NCBI RefSeq assembly: GCF_003201655.1
Contig: NZ_QJJU01000001.1
Coordinates: forward strand, 469,787-533,786
Length of the DNA: 64,000 bases
Reading direction: 5' to 3'
Source of the DNA: Mycolicibacterium moriokaense
GTDB taxonomy: Bacteria; Actinomycetota; Actinomycetes; Mycobacteriales; Mycobacteriaceae
Positions 16,976 through 25,238 of this stretch are shown piece by piece. Below the pieces are notes generated by a model. The model searched no databases and was not told the origin of the DNA. It saw only the letters and a list, made by a program, of their open reading frames with translations. The position numbers and the translations under genes were made by a program. Position 1 is the first letter of the stretch, and the number at the start of each line of letters is the position of its first letter.

Positions 16976-17869
16976 TCATAGCCGGGCCGGCGACCAGTAA
17001 GCGAGCATCTCGGCGAAGGTCTCGAACGCCGCGGCGGACGCGCCATAGGTCGCCTCGAGGTGGATGCTCAGCGGATAGCCGAGGTCGGCGACTCCATCTA
17101 TCACGCGCTTGTACAGGTCGACCATGAGCTGGCGCCTGGCAGCAGTTTCGCTGGTGGCCAACGTCTTAACGAACGCCTGCTCATCGGCGACGGCGGCGTT
17201 GCCCGGATCCCGGATCAGCCAATCGATGAAACCCACCCGGTTCTCGACCTTCGCTACGAACCCGAACGACAGCAGGATCTCGGGCCGAGAGTCCGTGGTC
17301 TTGGCGAACTCGCTGAGGAAACCCACGATCGCGTCGGAATACAGCAGCTGGGTCTGAGCGAAGGTCGCGCCTTGATCGCATTTGAAATTGAACCGCCCCT
17401 GTTCGCCTTCCCGCGTGGGGATCAGGATCACGCCGCGGTTATCTACCAGCTGGCGGTAAATCGACAGTGCGTCGGTCGGCGCGATGCCTGGGCCGTCACC
17501 GTCGTGCATGGTGCGCGGCACGCCGACGAACACGATGCCATCGATGCTGGCAGCCACCAGATCGGTGACTCGTCGGCGCAGTGAGGGCTCGTCGGAGAAG
17601 GAGGTGACCTGGCTGCACAGCCCGTTGACCCCGGGCAACTCCGGTTTGATCATCGACCAAAACTCCAGCACGTCGACCTTGGGCTTCATCTCGACGGGCC
17701 GGTCATCTTCCTCGGGGATCATGCCCGGCATCATCACGTGCCCGATCCTCCCGTCGATACCTGCGTCCACGGCAAGGCGCAACGCTTTGCGGGCATCTGC
17801 GACTGGCTGCTGAGCTCCGCGTTCCACATTCGGCGGTACTAGCTCGAGCGCGACGGTGTTGAGCGTCAC
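16976..17869 (-). CDS. Methylenetetrahydrofolate reductase-like protein (Rv2172c type), transposon cargo
   Basis: 297 residues. It opens (V)TLNTVALELVPPNVERG and contains HVMMPGMIPEEDDRPVEMKP and FNFKCDQGATFAQTQLLYS. This resembles the short mycobacterial MTHFR group (Rv2172c of M. tuberculosis, recalled), reported to work without FAD. The role would be 5,10-methylene-THF reduction for methionine synthesis; activity is inferred. Start GTG 17869 overlaps the stop of a small upstream ORF by 4 bp (GTGA). It lies inside the Tn554-type element, so it is probably an extra copy; the resident gene would be outside this window. Confidence 0.8.
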   Translation of the reverse strand: MTLNTVALELVPPNVERGAQQPVADARKALRLAVDAGIDGRIGHVMMPGMIPEEDDRPVEMKPKVDVLEFWSMIKPELPGVNGLCSQVTSFSDEPSLRRRVTDLVAASIDGIVFVGVPRTMHDGDGPGIAPTDALSIYRQLVDNRGVILIPTREGEQGRFNFKCDQGATFAQTQLLYSDAIVGFLSEFAKTTDSRPEILLSFGFVAKVENRVGFIDWLIRDPGNAAVADEQAFVKTLATSETAARRQLMVDLYKRVIDGVADLGYPLSIHLEATYGASAAAFETFAEMLAYWSPARL

Positions 17870-17964
17870 CAGACTTCACTCGTTTGGAGCTGGTCGAAGT
17901 CGCCTCCGCTGACGCCGTCTCGGCGAGCGAAGTCCACGGAAAAACGCGCGGGCTTGCCGTTCAT
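17866..17964 (-). CDS. 32-residue ORF translationally coupled to the MTHFR-like gene
   Basis: ATG at 17964 is preceded, 6 nt away, by ACGGGGGTG, a credible ribosome site. The peptide runs MNGKPARFSVDFAR to QLQTSEVW and ends TGG-TGA, with the TGA overlapping the GTG of the MTHFR-like gene. It could be a leader that couples translation, or the remnant of a longer gene. No family is recognised. Purely a sequence-based call. Confidence 0.4.
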   Translation of the reverse strand: MNGKPARFSVDFARRDGVSGGDFDQLQTSEVW

Positions 17965-18144
17965 GCGCACACCCCCGTAAAGATCGGCCTGCCGCTGACG
18001 ATTCGAGGGTAGCTGGGCGCGAGTAGCACAACCCCCACGACCGTATAACCAACGTGGTGAAACACCACACCTGGTGCCTTTTCCACGAAGGTCCGCTCGG
18101 TAATCATCCCGGCGAGGTGTGCTGGCGGAGCTTGATAGGTTGCC

Positions 18145-18645
18145 GTGGTGGTCGGCCGTGCGCTGTTGTTCCTGGACGTGGATGGCACCCTGTTGCCCAG
18201 CGATGGAGCGAAGCTCGATGCGACGCTTGTCGATTGGCAGGAATGGCAGAGTCGCCGCAACCCGCGGCTGGCGCGGATGGACCGCACGCATGGTCGACGT
18301 CTGCTGGCCCTGGCCTGCGATCTGGTCTGGGCCACGGCCTGGATGCACGACGCCAACGAGGTGATCGCCCCGCTGCTCGGGCTCCCACCGTTGCCGGTGG
18401 CTGATCTGCCCGAAGCGCCGCTGGAGGATCCGATCGGCACCCTGCACTGGAAGACGGCGGCGCTGGTCGCAGCTGCCGCTGGGCGTCGCTTCGTCTGGCT
18501 CGACGACGAGATCTCCGACATCGATCGTGCATGGGTGGGCGCACATCACGGAGGATCGGCTTTGCTTCATCGTGTCGATCCGAGGTCGGGGTTGACCGAA
18601 GCGGATCTCGCCGTGGTCGGCGACTGGCTCGAGGCCCCGGCCTGA
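18145..18645 (+). CDS. HAD-superfamily hydrolase, transposon cargo
   Basis: 166 residues. HAD motif I is LLFLDVDGTLLPSD near residue 8 and the acidic motif IV is VWLDDEISDIDRAWV near residue 118. Between them is a helical cap-like stretch (ACDLVWATAWMHDANEVIAPLLGLP). This size and pattern are those of small actinobacterial HAD proteins annotated only as hydrolases. It starts with GTG 18145 and is divergent from the MTHFR-like operon, with 180 bp between them. Inside the Tn554-type element. Substrate unknown. Confidence 0.8.
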   Translation: MVVGRALLFLDVDGTLLPSDGAKLDATLVDWQEWQSRRNPRLARMDRTHGRRLLALACDLVWATAWMHDANEVIAPLLGLPPLPVADLPEAPLEDPIGTLHWKTAALVAAAAGRRFVWLDDEISDIDRAWVGAHHGGSALLHRVDPRSGLTEADLAVVGDWLEAPA

Positions 18646-18754
18646 TCACCCCATGTCAGGCGGTGTAGGGCAGCGGTCATGGGATTAATCTCCTTGTGGT
18701 AGTAGGGAATCAAGATCTTCAATCACCCGTAGTCGATGCACGCCTAAGCCGCGA

Positions 18755-19372
18755 TTAAGACGGGATGGGGTGGTCGGCGGCGAATAGTTGGGTCACGTTG
18801 CGTTGGCGTTCCCGTTTGACGTTGGCCCGTGCTGCGTCGAGTGATCGGTTGAGGGTTTGTACTTCGGTGTGTGCGTCTTTCAGGTTTTGATTGGCGACTG
18901 CGAGCAGGCCGCGTAATCTCGCGTTCTCGTCGACGAGGTGGGTTCCGTTGGGGTCGTAGAGCTGACCGGTGAGATCGGCGATGCGTGAATCACGTTCCGC
19001 TAGGTCGGCTTTGAGCTTCTTGGCGTGGGCTTCGGCGTTGATTGCCCTCCCACGCCAGGACGAGGTCCGCCCGTCGATGTTCTGTTCAGCGCGGATGGTG
19101 GTGGCGATCTGGGAGGCATTGCGCGCATCGAGGATTGCTTGCGTGAGTTCGGGGTGGCGTGGGTCGTAGATGAACGTCTTACCTACCCCGGCCAGGTCGC
19201 ACACGTCTTTGACGGTGAACGGAATTCCCGTTTTTGCAAGCTTGCCGAGTGCTTTTCGGACCCGTTGTTCGCACTCAGTGCTGCGGTGTGCTCGTTTCTC
19301 GATCGCCTCCACCGGCCGCCTGCGGTTCGTTGTAGCCGCACTGCTCCGAGGTCCTGTGTTTTGACTGTTCAT
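18755..19372 (-). CDS. tnpC: TnpC-like transposition accessory protein (DUF6262)
   Basis: 205 residues. A basic N-terminus (AIEKRAHRSTECEQRVRKAL) is followed by a helix-turn-helix-like part (GIPFTVKDVCDLAGVGKTFI). A long coiled coil covers about residues 110-195, with leucine/charged heptads. This is the layout of Tn554 TnpC/DUF6262, which in Tn554 affects efficiency and orientation of insertion (known). It is longer than TnpC of Tn554 itself (about 125 residues). ATG 19372 overlaps the tnpB stop by 4 bp. Lower GC than the flanking tad genes. Confidence 0.82.
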   Translation of the reverse strand: MNSQNTGPRSSAATTNRRRPVEAIEKRAHRSTECEQRVRKALGKLAKTGIPFTVKDVCDLAGVGKTFIYDPRHPELTQAILDARNASQIATTIRAEQNIDGRTSSWRGRAINAEAHAKKLKADLAERDSRIADLTGQLYDPNGTHLVDENARLRGLLAVANQNLKDAHTEVQTLNRSLDAARANVKRERQRNVTQLFAADHPIPS

Positions 19373-22029
19373 GGTGTGGACATCTCCGATCCCTGTGTTG
19401 GCTGCGAGAGCTGGTCGAGGGTCCAGCCGGTGGTGAAAACCGGATGGAAGTAGTCGTGAACGGGGCTGCGTAGGTCGAGCTTTTCGGCTTCTTCGAGCAG
19501 GCCGAGCTCATCGAGGGCTTCGCGTAGTCCGGCAAGAACGGGTTGCCAGGGATCCCACGCGGACAGGATGTAGTCGCGGGCGTCATCGTTGGGAGCACCT
19601 TCGGCGAAGTGAAAAGCAGCATCGCGCTTGCGTTCCCAATACGCGAGGTCAGCTCCGGTGAGGGCGAAGTGTTCGCATGGGCCTTGGGGGCCGTTGGTGC
19701 AGTTCTTCGAGAATGGGCAGCTGTCCCCGCCGACCACTGGGCCGTATCGGCAGATTCCGTGTTCCACCGGTATCACTGCCAGGTCGATCCTGGCGCGAAC
19801 GGAACCGCCGTCGGTGTTGAGGTCGCCGGGGCGCAGCAGGATGGTTCCGGGCTTATTGGTGCCTGGGCCGGCAGCCCAGACCTGTTTGAGATGCTTGGCC
19901 ATGCTTTCGTCGTTGTAGCGGGCGTAGTGCGCGAGCGCTTCGTCGGAGAAGTGTCCGAGCATCTGTCGGACCAGGTCTGCCGGTGCACCGTTGTTGAGCA
20001 GGGATGTCGCCAGCGTTGCCCGGGTCTGGTGTGTGGTGATCCCGGAGAGTCCGAGGCTTGCGAACCATTTCGTCCATGCGTTGCGAAACGCGGTATAGGA
20101 GATTTCTAGGGTCAGGTCGGGGTTTAAGAACGCGCCGGGGAACAGCGGCATGGTCCGTTCCCATTCGGCCTCCAGCCGCTCGCGCCCGGGACCGTCGAGC
20201 GCGGCGAGCCGTTTGTGGTAGCGCGCACGAAGCTTGGCTTTAGTGATGGTCTGGCGCCGCAATAGTCGTTCGTAAATCGGTGTGTGGCAGGGCATGCCGT
20301 AGTCGATGACCTTTACTTTGGTGATGTCGCGCCACAGGTAGGGCTGCGCGGCACCTACCATGCCGATGCACCCGAGACGGAGTTTGAGGACTTCGCTGAT
20401 CCGACCGCCCTGAAAAGCCTGCGTGAGCCACACGTCAGATAGACCGACGGCGGCAAGATCCAATTCGTCCAGTGCATGCAGGTTGTCTGGATCAACGAGA
20501 AGTTGAAAATCACCGAAGCTCAAGGGCCGGGGCAGAGGGTTTCTGGCGGGAACCGGGAATTCGGGGAACCGCAGGATGAAGTCCTCCGTCGTTGGGCCTG
20601 TTCGGCCGCGCTCCTTGTTGTGTTGCAACACAACATGTGCGTTGCGCATTAATACGTGGCGTGCTCGTTCGGTCAGCACCCCGTCGACTTTTCTGGCTTC
20701 GCATATCAGCGGTGGGACTGGGATCTGCTCGTTGAACCACAGGTTGAGCAGTTCTCTGATGGCCTGAGCGTCTGCGGCTGACAGTAACGTCGGATCGTGC
20801 CCGTGGTCGGGCCTGATCTGCTCAAGAACGTAGGACAGCAACATGACGCCGTAGCGTCGGTAATACACCGTCCCAGCGGAGCGCCGCTTCCCGTCGGGTT
20901 CTAAGGACTCGTCGTAGAGGTAGTCCCACAGCGCGTCACGCAGCCAACGTTGGGAAACACGGTTAAGGTCCCACACCACGCGCCGGCGTTCGTCACCTTG
21001 AGTTCCGTAAAACGGCTTCCCACCGGAGATGACGGGGTCGAACCACCCCGCCTCCTTCGCGGTCTCCTTGGTCAGCATAAGGCTGCGCGCAGCGATGGGC
21101 AGATCGCGCCAAATGCGTTGCCGGACTCTTTTGGACGGATCTTCGGCCATCACGTCAACGATCGGGTCGACGAGCGAAACAGCCCCCACCGCCGCAAGTT
21201 GGTCCACCACGTCCTGGATATCGATGGGCCGCCACTGCGTGCGCCGTGCCGTTTTCGCGTGACGGTCAAGCCCGTAGCGGATTTCGCGCTGCAAGCTGCG
21301 CGGCAGAGCCGCCAAGTGCACTTCGCCGCGACTGTCGGGAGGCCTCACCGACGCGAGCGTCGATGGCGACTTCAGCCATTCCTCGAAAACCGACAACGAA
21401 GGTTCCGCCCCGCGTCGCCCAATCCAAAGTATCCAGCCCCGCAGATGCGTTCGGCACAACGATCGCTTCTCCGAGCCACTGAACCGGCTACAGTCGGCAT
21501 CTCGGACGCAGGGCCGGACTGCGCACTCGGCGCCGAAGGGCGGTAGAGGTTCTTGTGTTGCACGCCAATCCGATTCGCTCACGCCCTGCTGGCGGGCATT
21601 TCGCAAACTGTTTGAATGCTGCATGCAGTATCCATTCCCAGATACTTCACGGTGATCACCGCAGATTGAGCACCCCTGCCGGCGAACCAACGCCCACCCC
21701 CAACTTTGGGAGCCAGTCGGCCGCGCAGTGGTGACGAACTCGGCCAGACTGGTCGACTCCTCGACCTCGGCGAATTCACGCGCGTGTTGAACGCACATCA
21801 GATTGGTATAAGTCTTCCCAGGGGAGCCCAGGCACCCAACAACCGGGCACGCCCACCCGTAGGTGGAATGATTGCGCGGGAACACGATTGGCTCTGCCAA
21901 TAACCACGCCGGGAACCGCTGGCTGATCAACCGATACCGCTGCTCTGCGGTGAGCTGCAAGTAGTCCGAAGTCGTATCGACGACAAGTTGGGGGCCCGAT
22001 TGCTCGCTGGTTGCGGTCTCGACGCTCAC
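19369..22029 (-). CDS. tnpB: TnpB-like large tyrosine recombinase
   Basis: 886 residues, larger than Tn554 TnpB (630). The N-terminal 200 residues hold several Cys/His clusters (GWACPVVGCLGS, CSICGDHREVSGNGYCMQH, CRTHLRGW) that look like zinc fingers. The C-terminal half is a phage integrase domain: Arg in GGRISEVLKLRLG (about 543), His-x-x-Arg in TTHQTRATLATS (about 665) and Tyr in LAHYARYND (about 704). A last Cys-rich tail (CPFSKNCTNGPQGPCEHF) follows. GTG 22029 overlaps the tnpA TGA (GTGA). Confidence 0.88.
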   Translation of the reverse strand: MSVETATSEQSGPQLVVDTTSDYLQLTAEQRYRLISQRFPAWLLAEPIVFPRNHSTYGWACPVVGCLGSPGKTYTNLMCVQHAREFAEVEESTSLAEFVTTARPTGSQSWGWALVRRQGCSICGDHREVSGNGYCMQHSNSLRNARQQGVSESDWRATQEPLPPFGAECAVRPCVRDADCSRFSGSEKRSLCRTHLRGWILWIGRRGAEPSLSVFEEWLKSPSTLASVRPPDSRGEVHLAALPRSLQREIRYGLDRHAKTARRTQWRPIDIQDVVDQLAAVGAVSLVDPIVDVMAEDPSKRVRQRIWRDLPIAARSLMLTKETAKEAGWFDPVISGGKPFYGTQGDERRRVVWDLNRVSQRWLRDALWDYLYDESLEPDGKRRSAGTVYYRRYGVMLLSYVLEQIRPDHGHDPTLLSAADAQAIRELLNLWFNEQIPVPPLICEARKVDGVLTERARHVLMRNAHVVLQHNKERGRTGPTTEDFILRFPEFPVPARNPLPRPLSFGDFQLLVDPDNLHALDELDLAAVGLSDVWLTQAFQGGRISEVLKLRLGCIGMVGAAQPYLWRDITKVKVIDYGMPCHTPIYERLLRRQTITKAKLRARYHKRLAALDGPGRERLEAEWERTMPLFPGAFLNPDLTLEISYTAFRNAWTKWFASLGLSGITTHQTRATLATSLLNNGAPADLVRQMLGHFSDEALAHYARYNDESMAKHLKQVWAAGPGTNKPGTILLRPGDLNTDGGSVRARIDLAVIPVEHGICRYGPVVGGDSCPFSKNCTNGPQGPCEHFALTGADLAYWERKRDAAFHFAEGAPNDDARDYILSAWDPWQPVLAGLREALDELGLLEEAEKLDLRSPVHDYFHPVFTTGWTLDQLSQPTQGSEMSTP

Positions 22030-23258
22030 GATGCCGCTCCGCCGCTGCTGGGTCCGGCGTTTAATCCAGGAGCCGCATCCCACACCCGATGAAGATGCTT
22101 CATCGCCTCCCTGTTCGCCGACTTCCCGTAAAGCTCGGTAACCATCGATGGGCTGGACCAGCCGAACTCCTGAGCGACCATCTCTGCGTTGAAGTCCGTA
22201 GCCGCGTATAACGCTGCTGCGGCCCGGTGACGGAATGCGTGAGGGGTGATGCGGGCGTCCAATCCGGCGCGCCCGCAGGACCGTCTCAGCATCTTGCGGA
22301 CGCCGCTGGTGCTCAGCGCTCTGCCCGGTGACGTGCCCTGCAGATGCACGAGCACTTGCTCGTGATCGACCAGGTGCGAGATCCCGTGATACTCGTCGAG
22401 CAGATACCCGTAGAAGGTGCTGATCATGGCGGGACTCAGCGCGCGGATAACCCCGTCCAGCACGTAACCTTCCGGGCTCAGGCCGGAAGTCGCGTATGCC
22501 TTGGCCCGCGCCCGGTTGGGGTTGTCCTCACGGCCGACAATATGAACGTGAGGGTCGGCGCGCTGCCCGCAGGGATGGCCGTCGATCAGATGCAGATCGC
22601 AGAAACGCAATCCGCACATCGCACCGACACGCAAACCGCCGTCGCGCAGCCACGTGACGATCATGAGATCGCGGGCGGTCGTCAACACCGACGGCTCGAA
22701 CAGGGACCGCACCACAGCGTCAGCCAGAAACCGTGGCCTGCGCGCAGACTTGCGGGGCGCGAGTGGATTTGATGAAACGACCCGCGACCCTTTGCGCTTC
22801 GGCTGCCGCGGCGCGGCCTCAAATCCGGCGGCCAGCTCGGCGCTGGCTTCCCCCTTCGCCGCCAGGGCGAGGTAATACACTTTGACGATCGTGGCCACAT
22901 TGGCCGCCGCCGACGGCCCCAAGGGTTTCTGCTCCGACGCCCGCCACGCCACACCGTAGACGCCGTCCGCCTGCCCGGTGAGCCCATTCATATAGCGGCG
23001 CAAGTCATCCAGAGTCACCGTGCTGGTCGACTTGCGATTCACATGAAGCCAATTGAGATGATCGACCAGGCTGTACGCGTAAGTCTGCTGAGTAGACGGG
23101 CCGAACTGCGTCAACACATCCAACGACGGCCGATGCAACTCGCCTGCCGGCGTGAAAATCCAGTACGACTGGCGGCCACCCGCGTGACCAATCCTTCGGA
23201 CAGTAAACCCACCTTCGAGCAAGTCTCCACCTCCCCAGTAGCAATGTGGCGAACGCAT
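22026..23258 (-). CDS. tnpA: TnpA-like tyrosine recombinase
   Basis: 410 residues from ATG 23258. A SAM-like N-terminal domain (STQQTYAYSLVDHLNWLHVN) leads to the catalytic domain: Arg in RDGGLRVGAMCGLRF (about 206), His-x-x-Arg in ITPHAFRHRAAAAL (about 338) and the Tyr in VTELYGKSANRE (about 375). First gene of the tnpABC operon. The same frame stays open far upstream into antisense tadA/tadB, but those codons do not belong to the element. A 13-bp inverted repeat spans the chosen start codon. Strand exchange by TnpA and TnpB is expected to be site-specific. Confidence 0.88.
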   Translation of the reverse strand: MRSPHCYWGGGDLLEGGFTVRRIGHAGGRQSYWIFTPAGELHRPSLDVLTQFGPSTQQTYAYSLVDHLNWLHVNRKSTSTVTLDDLRRYMNGLTGQADGVYGVAWRASEQKPLGPSAAANVATIVKVYYLALAAKGEASAELAAGFEAAPRQPKRKGSRVVSSNPLAPRKSARRPRFLADAVVRSLFEPSVLTTARDLMIVTWLRDGGLRVGAMCGLRFCDLHLIDGHPCGQRADPHVHIVGREDNPNRARAKAYATSGLSPEGYVLDGVIRALSPAMISTFYGYLLDEYHGISHLVDHEQVLVHLQGTSPGRALSTSGVRKMLRRSCGRAGLDARITPHAFRHRAAAALYAATDFNAEMVAQEFGWSSPSMVTELYGKSANREAMKHLHRVWDAAPGLNAGPSSGGAAS

Positions 23259-23269
23259 TGCTACTGGGC
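23235..23269. repeat. Perfect 13-bp inverted repeat over the tnpA start
   Basis: CCCAGTAGCAATG (about 23235-23247), 9-nt spacer, CATTGCTACTGGG (about 23257-23269). The tnpA initiation codon is within the right arm as read on the plus strand. Either a recombinase/regulator binding site or an mRNA hairpin that could limit translation of the recombinase. Confidence 0.7.
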
Positions 23270-23305
23270 GTTCGTCACTTGGGGAAAGAGGCTCGCCGCG
23301 AACGT

Positions 23306-23315
23306 AACGTACGTT
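23306..23315. repeat. Short palindrome AACGTACGTT near the transposon end
   Basis: Ten-base palindrome, extended imperfectly to GTAACGTACGTTTAC, 20 bp inside the tadA-proximal end of the element. Possible recombinase arm site or promoter element for tnpA. Confidence 0.35.
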
Positions 23316-23334
23316 TACGGAATAGTCAGCTAAG

Positions 23335-23646
23335 ACCGGCCACGACGGCGGCGCAGGGACGGTACACGCCAACAACCCCGCCGAGGTTCCGGCTCGCCTC
23401 GAAGCGCTTGCCTCGCTCGGCGGGCTTGACCGCGCGGCGTTGCACAGCCAACTGGCCGCGGCGGTGCAGGTGGTGGTGCACGTGAGCCGCAACAGAAACG
23501 GCACGCGTCGGTTGAGTGAGATCGGAGTGCTCAGGCCCGGAGAAGACGGGCGTGTCCGGGTGGCCACCGCGTGGCATGTTGACACCGGATTGGGCTGCGG
23601 TCGTGAGCATTTGGCAATGCTGCTGCGAAACCGGGTTCTGCCGTGA
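23335..23646 (+). pseudogene. tadA: tadA 3' portion, separated by the transposon
   Basis: Reading in the register that continues codon 285 of tadA gives TGHDGGAGTVHANNPAEVPA, the conserved His-box region of CpaF/TadA ATPases. It runs on to the end GREHLAMLLRNRVLP and a TGA at 23644. That stop overlaps the GTG of tadB by 4 bp, as expected of the intact operon. There is no internal stop, so excision of the element would restore a 388-residue protein. As it stands it has no start of its own. Confidence 0.93.
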
Positions 23647-24428
23647 GTGGCGCGTTGATAGCGCTGGCGCTGGCGCTTGTTTTGACGCCGGCAGGCTGCC
23701 GGCGCAGGCTCCAAACACTCGGCCTTCTCATGCCCGCGCGCCGTCGGTTCCCGGTGCTGCCGTGCGCGGCCGCCGTCGTCGTGGCGTTGGCGATCGTGCT
23801 TCCTGTCAGCGTCGTGGTGGCCTGCTCGATGGTCGGTGTCACGCTGTGGATGCGCAGGCGGCGATGGGCTCGGCTGCGGCGCCGCGCCACCGAGTCCGAG
23901 GCATTGCAGGGCGCATTGGATGTTCTCGTCGGCGAGCTGCGAGTTGGCGCCCATCCAGTTGCCGCGTTCAGCGTCGCAGCAGGCGAGGTCGACGGCGCGG
24001 TTGCGGCATCACTTCGTGCGGTCGCCGCGCGTGCGCGGTTGGGGGCCGACGTCGCCGGCGGCCTGCGCAGCGTAGCCGGAAATTCGTCGCTGTCCGCGCA
24101 TTGGGAGCGGCTCGCGGTGTGCTGGCAACTAGCTCAGGACCACGGCCTTGCGATCGCGACGCTGATGCAGGCCGCCCAGCGGGACATCGTCGAACGGGGC
24201 CGCTTTACGGCAAAGGTCGACGCAGGGATGGCCGGCGCGCGCACCACTGCTGCTGTGCTGGCCGGGTTGCCGGTCCTTGGCGTCGGTCTCGGACAGTTGA
24301 TCGGGGCAGATCCAGTGGCCTTCCTGCTGTCTGGCGGATCGGGCGGCTGGCTGTTGGTCATCGGCGTCGCATTAGCGTGCGGTGGGCTGGTGTGGTCGGA
24401 CCGCATCACCGCGCAGGTGTCGACATGA
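23643..24428 (+). CDS. tadB: TadB-like pilus assembly inner-membrane protein (Rv3658c-like)
   Basis: 261 residues. Membrane segments at about 2-14, 38-60, 206-222 and 228-248 flank a cytosolic domain of the T2SF/GspF type (ALDVLVGELRVGAHPVAAFSVA). Forms the platform of the Flp/Tad pilus with TadC. GTG 23643 overlaps the tadA stop. With tadA broken upstream, expression depends on read-through from the element or on an internal promoter. Intact frame with typical mycobacterial codon use. Confidence 0.9.
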   Translation: MSGALIALALALVLTPAGCRRRLQTLGLLMPARRRFPVLPCAAAVVVALAIVLPVSVVVACSMVGVTLWMRRRRWARLRRRATESEALQGALDVLVGELRVGAHPVAAFSVAAGEVDGAVAASLRAVAARARLGADVAGGLRSVAGNSSLSAHWERLAVCWQLAQDHGLAIATLMQAAQRDIVERGRFTAKVDAGMAGARTTAAVLAGLPVLGVGLGQLIGADPVAFLLSGGSGGWLLVIGVALACGGLVWSDRITAQVST

Positions 24429-25000
24429 GTTGGGCTGCTTTGCTTTTGGCGGCCGCACTGGTGATCGGCAGGGACTCTAGCGTCGAGGTCCGGGCGGGTT
24501 TGACGGCTGTCCCGCCGCGACGTCGGTCAACGCCGCCGAGCGCGTGTGATCCACTGGCCGCAGCGTCGAGCTTCGATGTTCTTGCGGCATGCCTGCGTTC
24601 GGGGATGGCTGTGTCGACGGCCGCGTCGGCGACCGCGCCGTCTGCTCCTGCGGCACTGGCGATGCTGCTCAGCCGTGCCGCCGACCTGTTGGCGCTTGGT
24701 GCCGAGCCGGCATCAGCGTGGGCGAGCCCGGGTGGCCCGGTTGGCAAGCATGCCGAAGCGCTGTTGCGGCTAGCCCGACGGTCGGCATCGTCGGGAACTG
24801 CGCTGGCACAAGGAGTTGCGGAGCTAGCCGACGAATCGCGTCACGAGGCGGCCGATGCCGCGAGCGCCGCAGCGGAGCGGGCCTCGGTGTTGATCGCAGG
24901 GCCACTGGGCCTGTGCTACCTGCCTGCGTTCGTGTGTTTGGGGATCATCCCGGTGGTTGCCGGGTTGGCCGGTGGCGTACTGAGGTCGGGAATTCTATGA
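24425..25000 (+). CDS. tadC: TadC-like pilus assembly protein (Rv3657c-like)
   Basis: 191 residues, same length as Rv3657c. N-terminal membrane segment (WAALLLAAALVIG) and C-terminal membrane segments (GPLGLCYLPAFVCLGIIPVVAGLAGGVL) flank a GspF-like helical domain with GTALAQGVAELADESRHEAAD. Partner of TadB. ATG 24425 overlaps the tadB stop (ATGA). The flp pilin gene follows after 26 bp. Confidence 0.88.
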   Translation: MSWAALLLAAALVIGRDSSVEVRAGLTAVPPRRRSTPPSACDPLAAASSFDVLAACLRSGMAVSTAASATAPSAPAALAMLLSRAADLLALGAEPASAWASPGGPVGKHAEALLRLARRSASSGTALAQGVAELADESRHEAADAASAAAERASVLIAGPLGLCYLPAFVCLGIIPVVAGLAGGVLRSGIL

Positions 25001-25026
25001 CGGCAGAAGGTAAATGAAGGGAAATC

Positions 25027-25233
25027 ATGATGGTAGGAGACAAGGTCCGGTCGCTGTGGGCGCAGCTGACGTTGTTGGTGGTGGACGACGACGGCATGTC
25101 GACGGTCGAGTATGCGATTGGAACCATCGCCGCCGCGGCGTTCGGTGCCATCCTGTACACGGTGATCACCGGCGACTCGATCGTCAGCGCGTTGACCAAC
25201 ATCATCAACCGGGCGTTGAACACCAACGTCTAG
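25027..25233 (+). CDS. flp: Flp-type pilin precursor (Rv3656c-like)
   Basis: 68 residues. After a charged leader comes the prepilin site DDGMSTVEYAIGTIAAAAFG: Gly before the mature N-terminus, Glu at +5 and Tyr at +6, as in Flp pilins. A single hydrophobic helix follows. The leader peptidase is not encoded in the window. AAGGG at about 25017 serves as ribosome site. With tadA interrupted, pilus assembly is expected to fail unless another ATPase substitutes. Confidence 0.9.
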   Translation: MMVGDKVRSLWAQLTLLVVDDDGMSTVEYAIGTIAAAAFGAILYTVITGDSIVSALTNIINRALNTNV

Positions 25234-25238
25234 TCGGT

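Larger units (their letters stand above)
16757..23334. mobile_element. Tn554-type transposon inserted in tadA
   Basis: 6578 bp separate the two halves of tadA, which rejoin codon-for-codon (AAC at 16754-16756, ACC at 23335). The element carries three coupled genes, tnpA-tnpB-tnpC: two tyrosine recombinases and a DUF6262 protein, the hallmark of Tn554. It also carries an MTHFR-like gene with a small upstream ORF, and a HAD phosphatase, all at the end distal to tnpA. There is no target duplication and no obvious terminal inverted repeat, both normal for Tn554. The boundaries are deduced from tadA continuity and could shift by a few bases. Confidence 0.85.

Noticed and set aside
16757..23334. 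Terminal inverted repeats or target duplication at the transposon ends
   Set aside because: The two ends share only vague similarity (CAACTAATG against CAGCTAAG on outward reading) and no duplicated target bases; this is as expected for the Tn554 family.
22026..23954. A 642-codon open frame as one long recombinase
   Set aside because: The first 230 codons are antisense to tadA 3' and tadB and lie outside the transposon; recombinase similarity starts at the ATG 23258.
23516..24424. Long plus-strand frame preceding tadC
   Set aside because: It is a shadow frame of tadB, Arg-rich and without family similarity.
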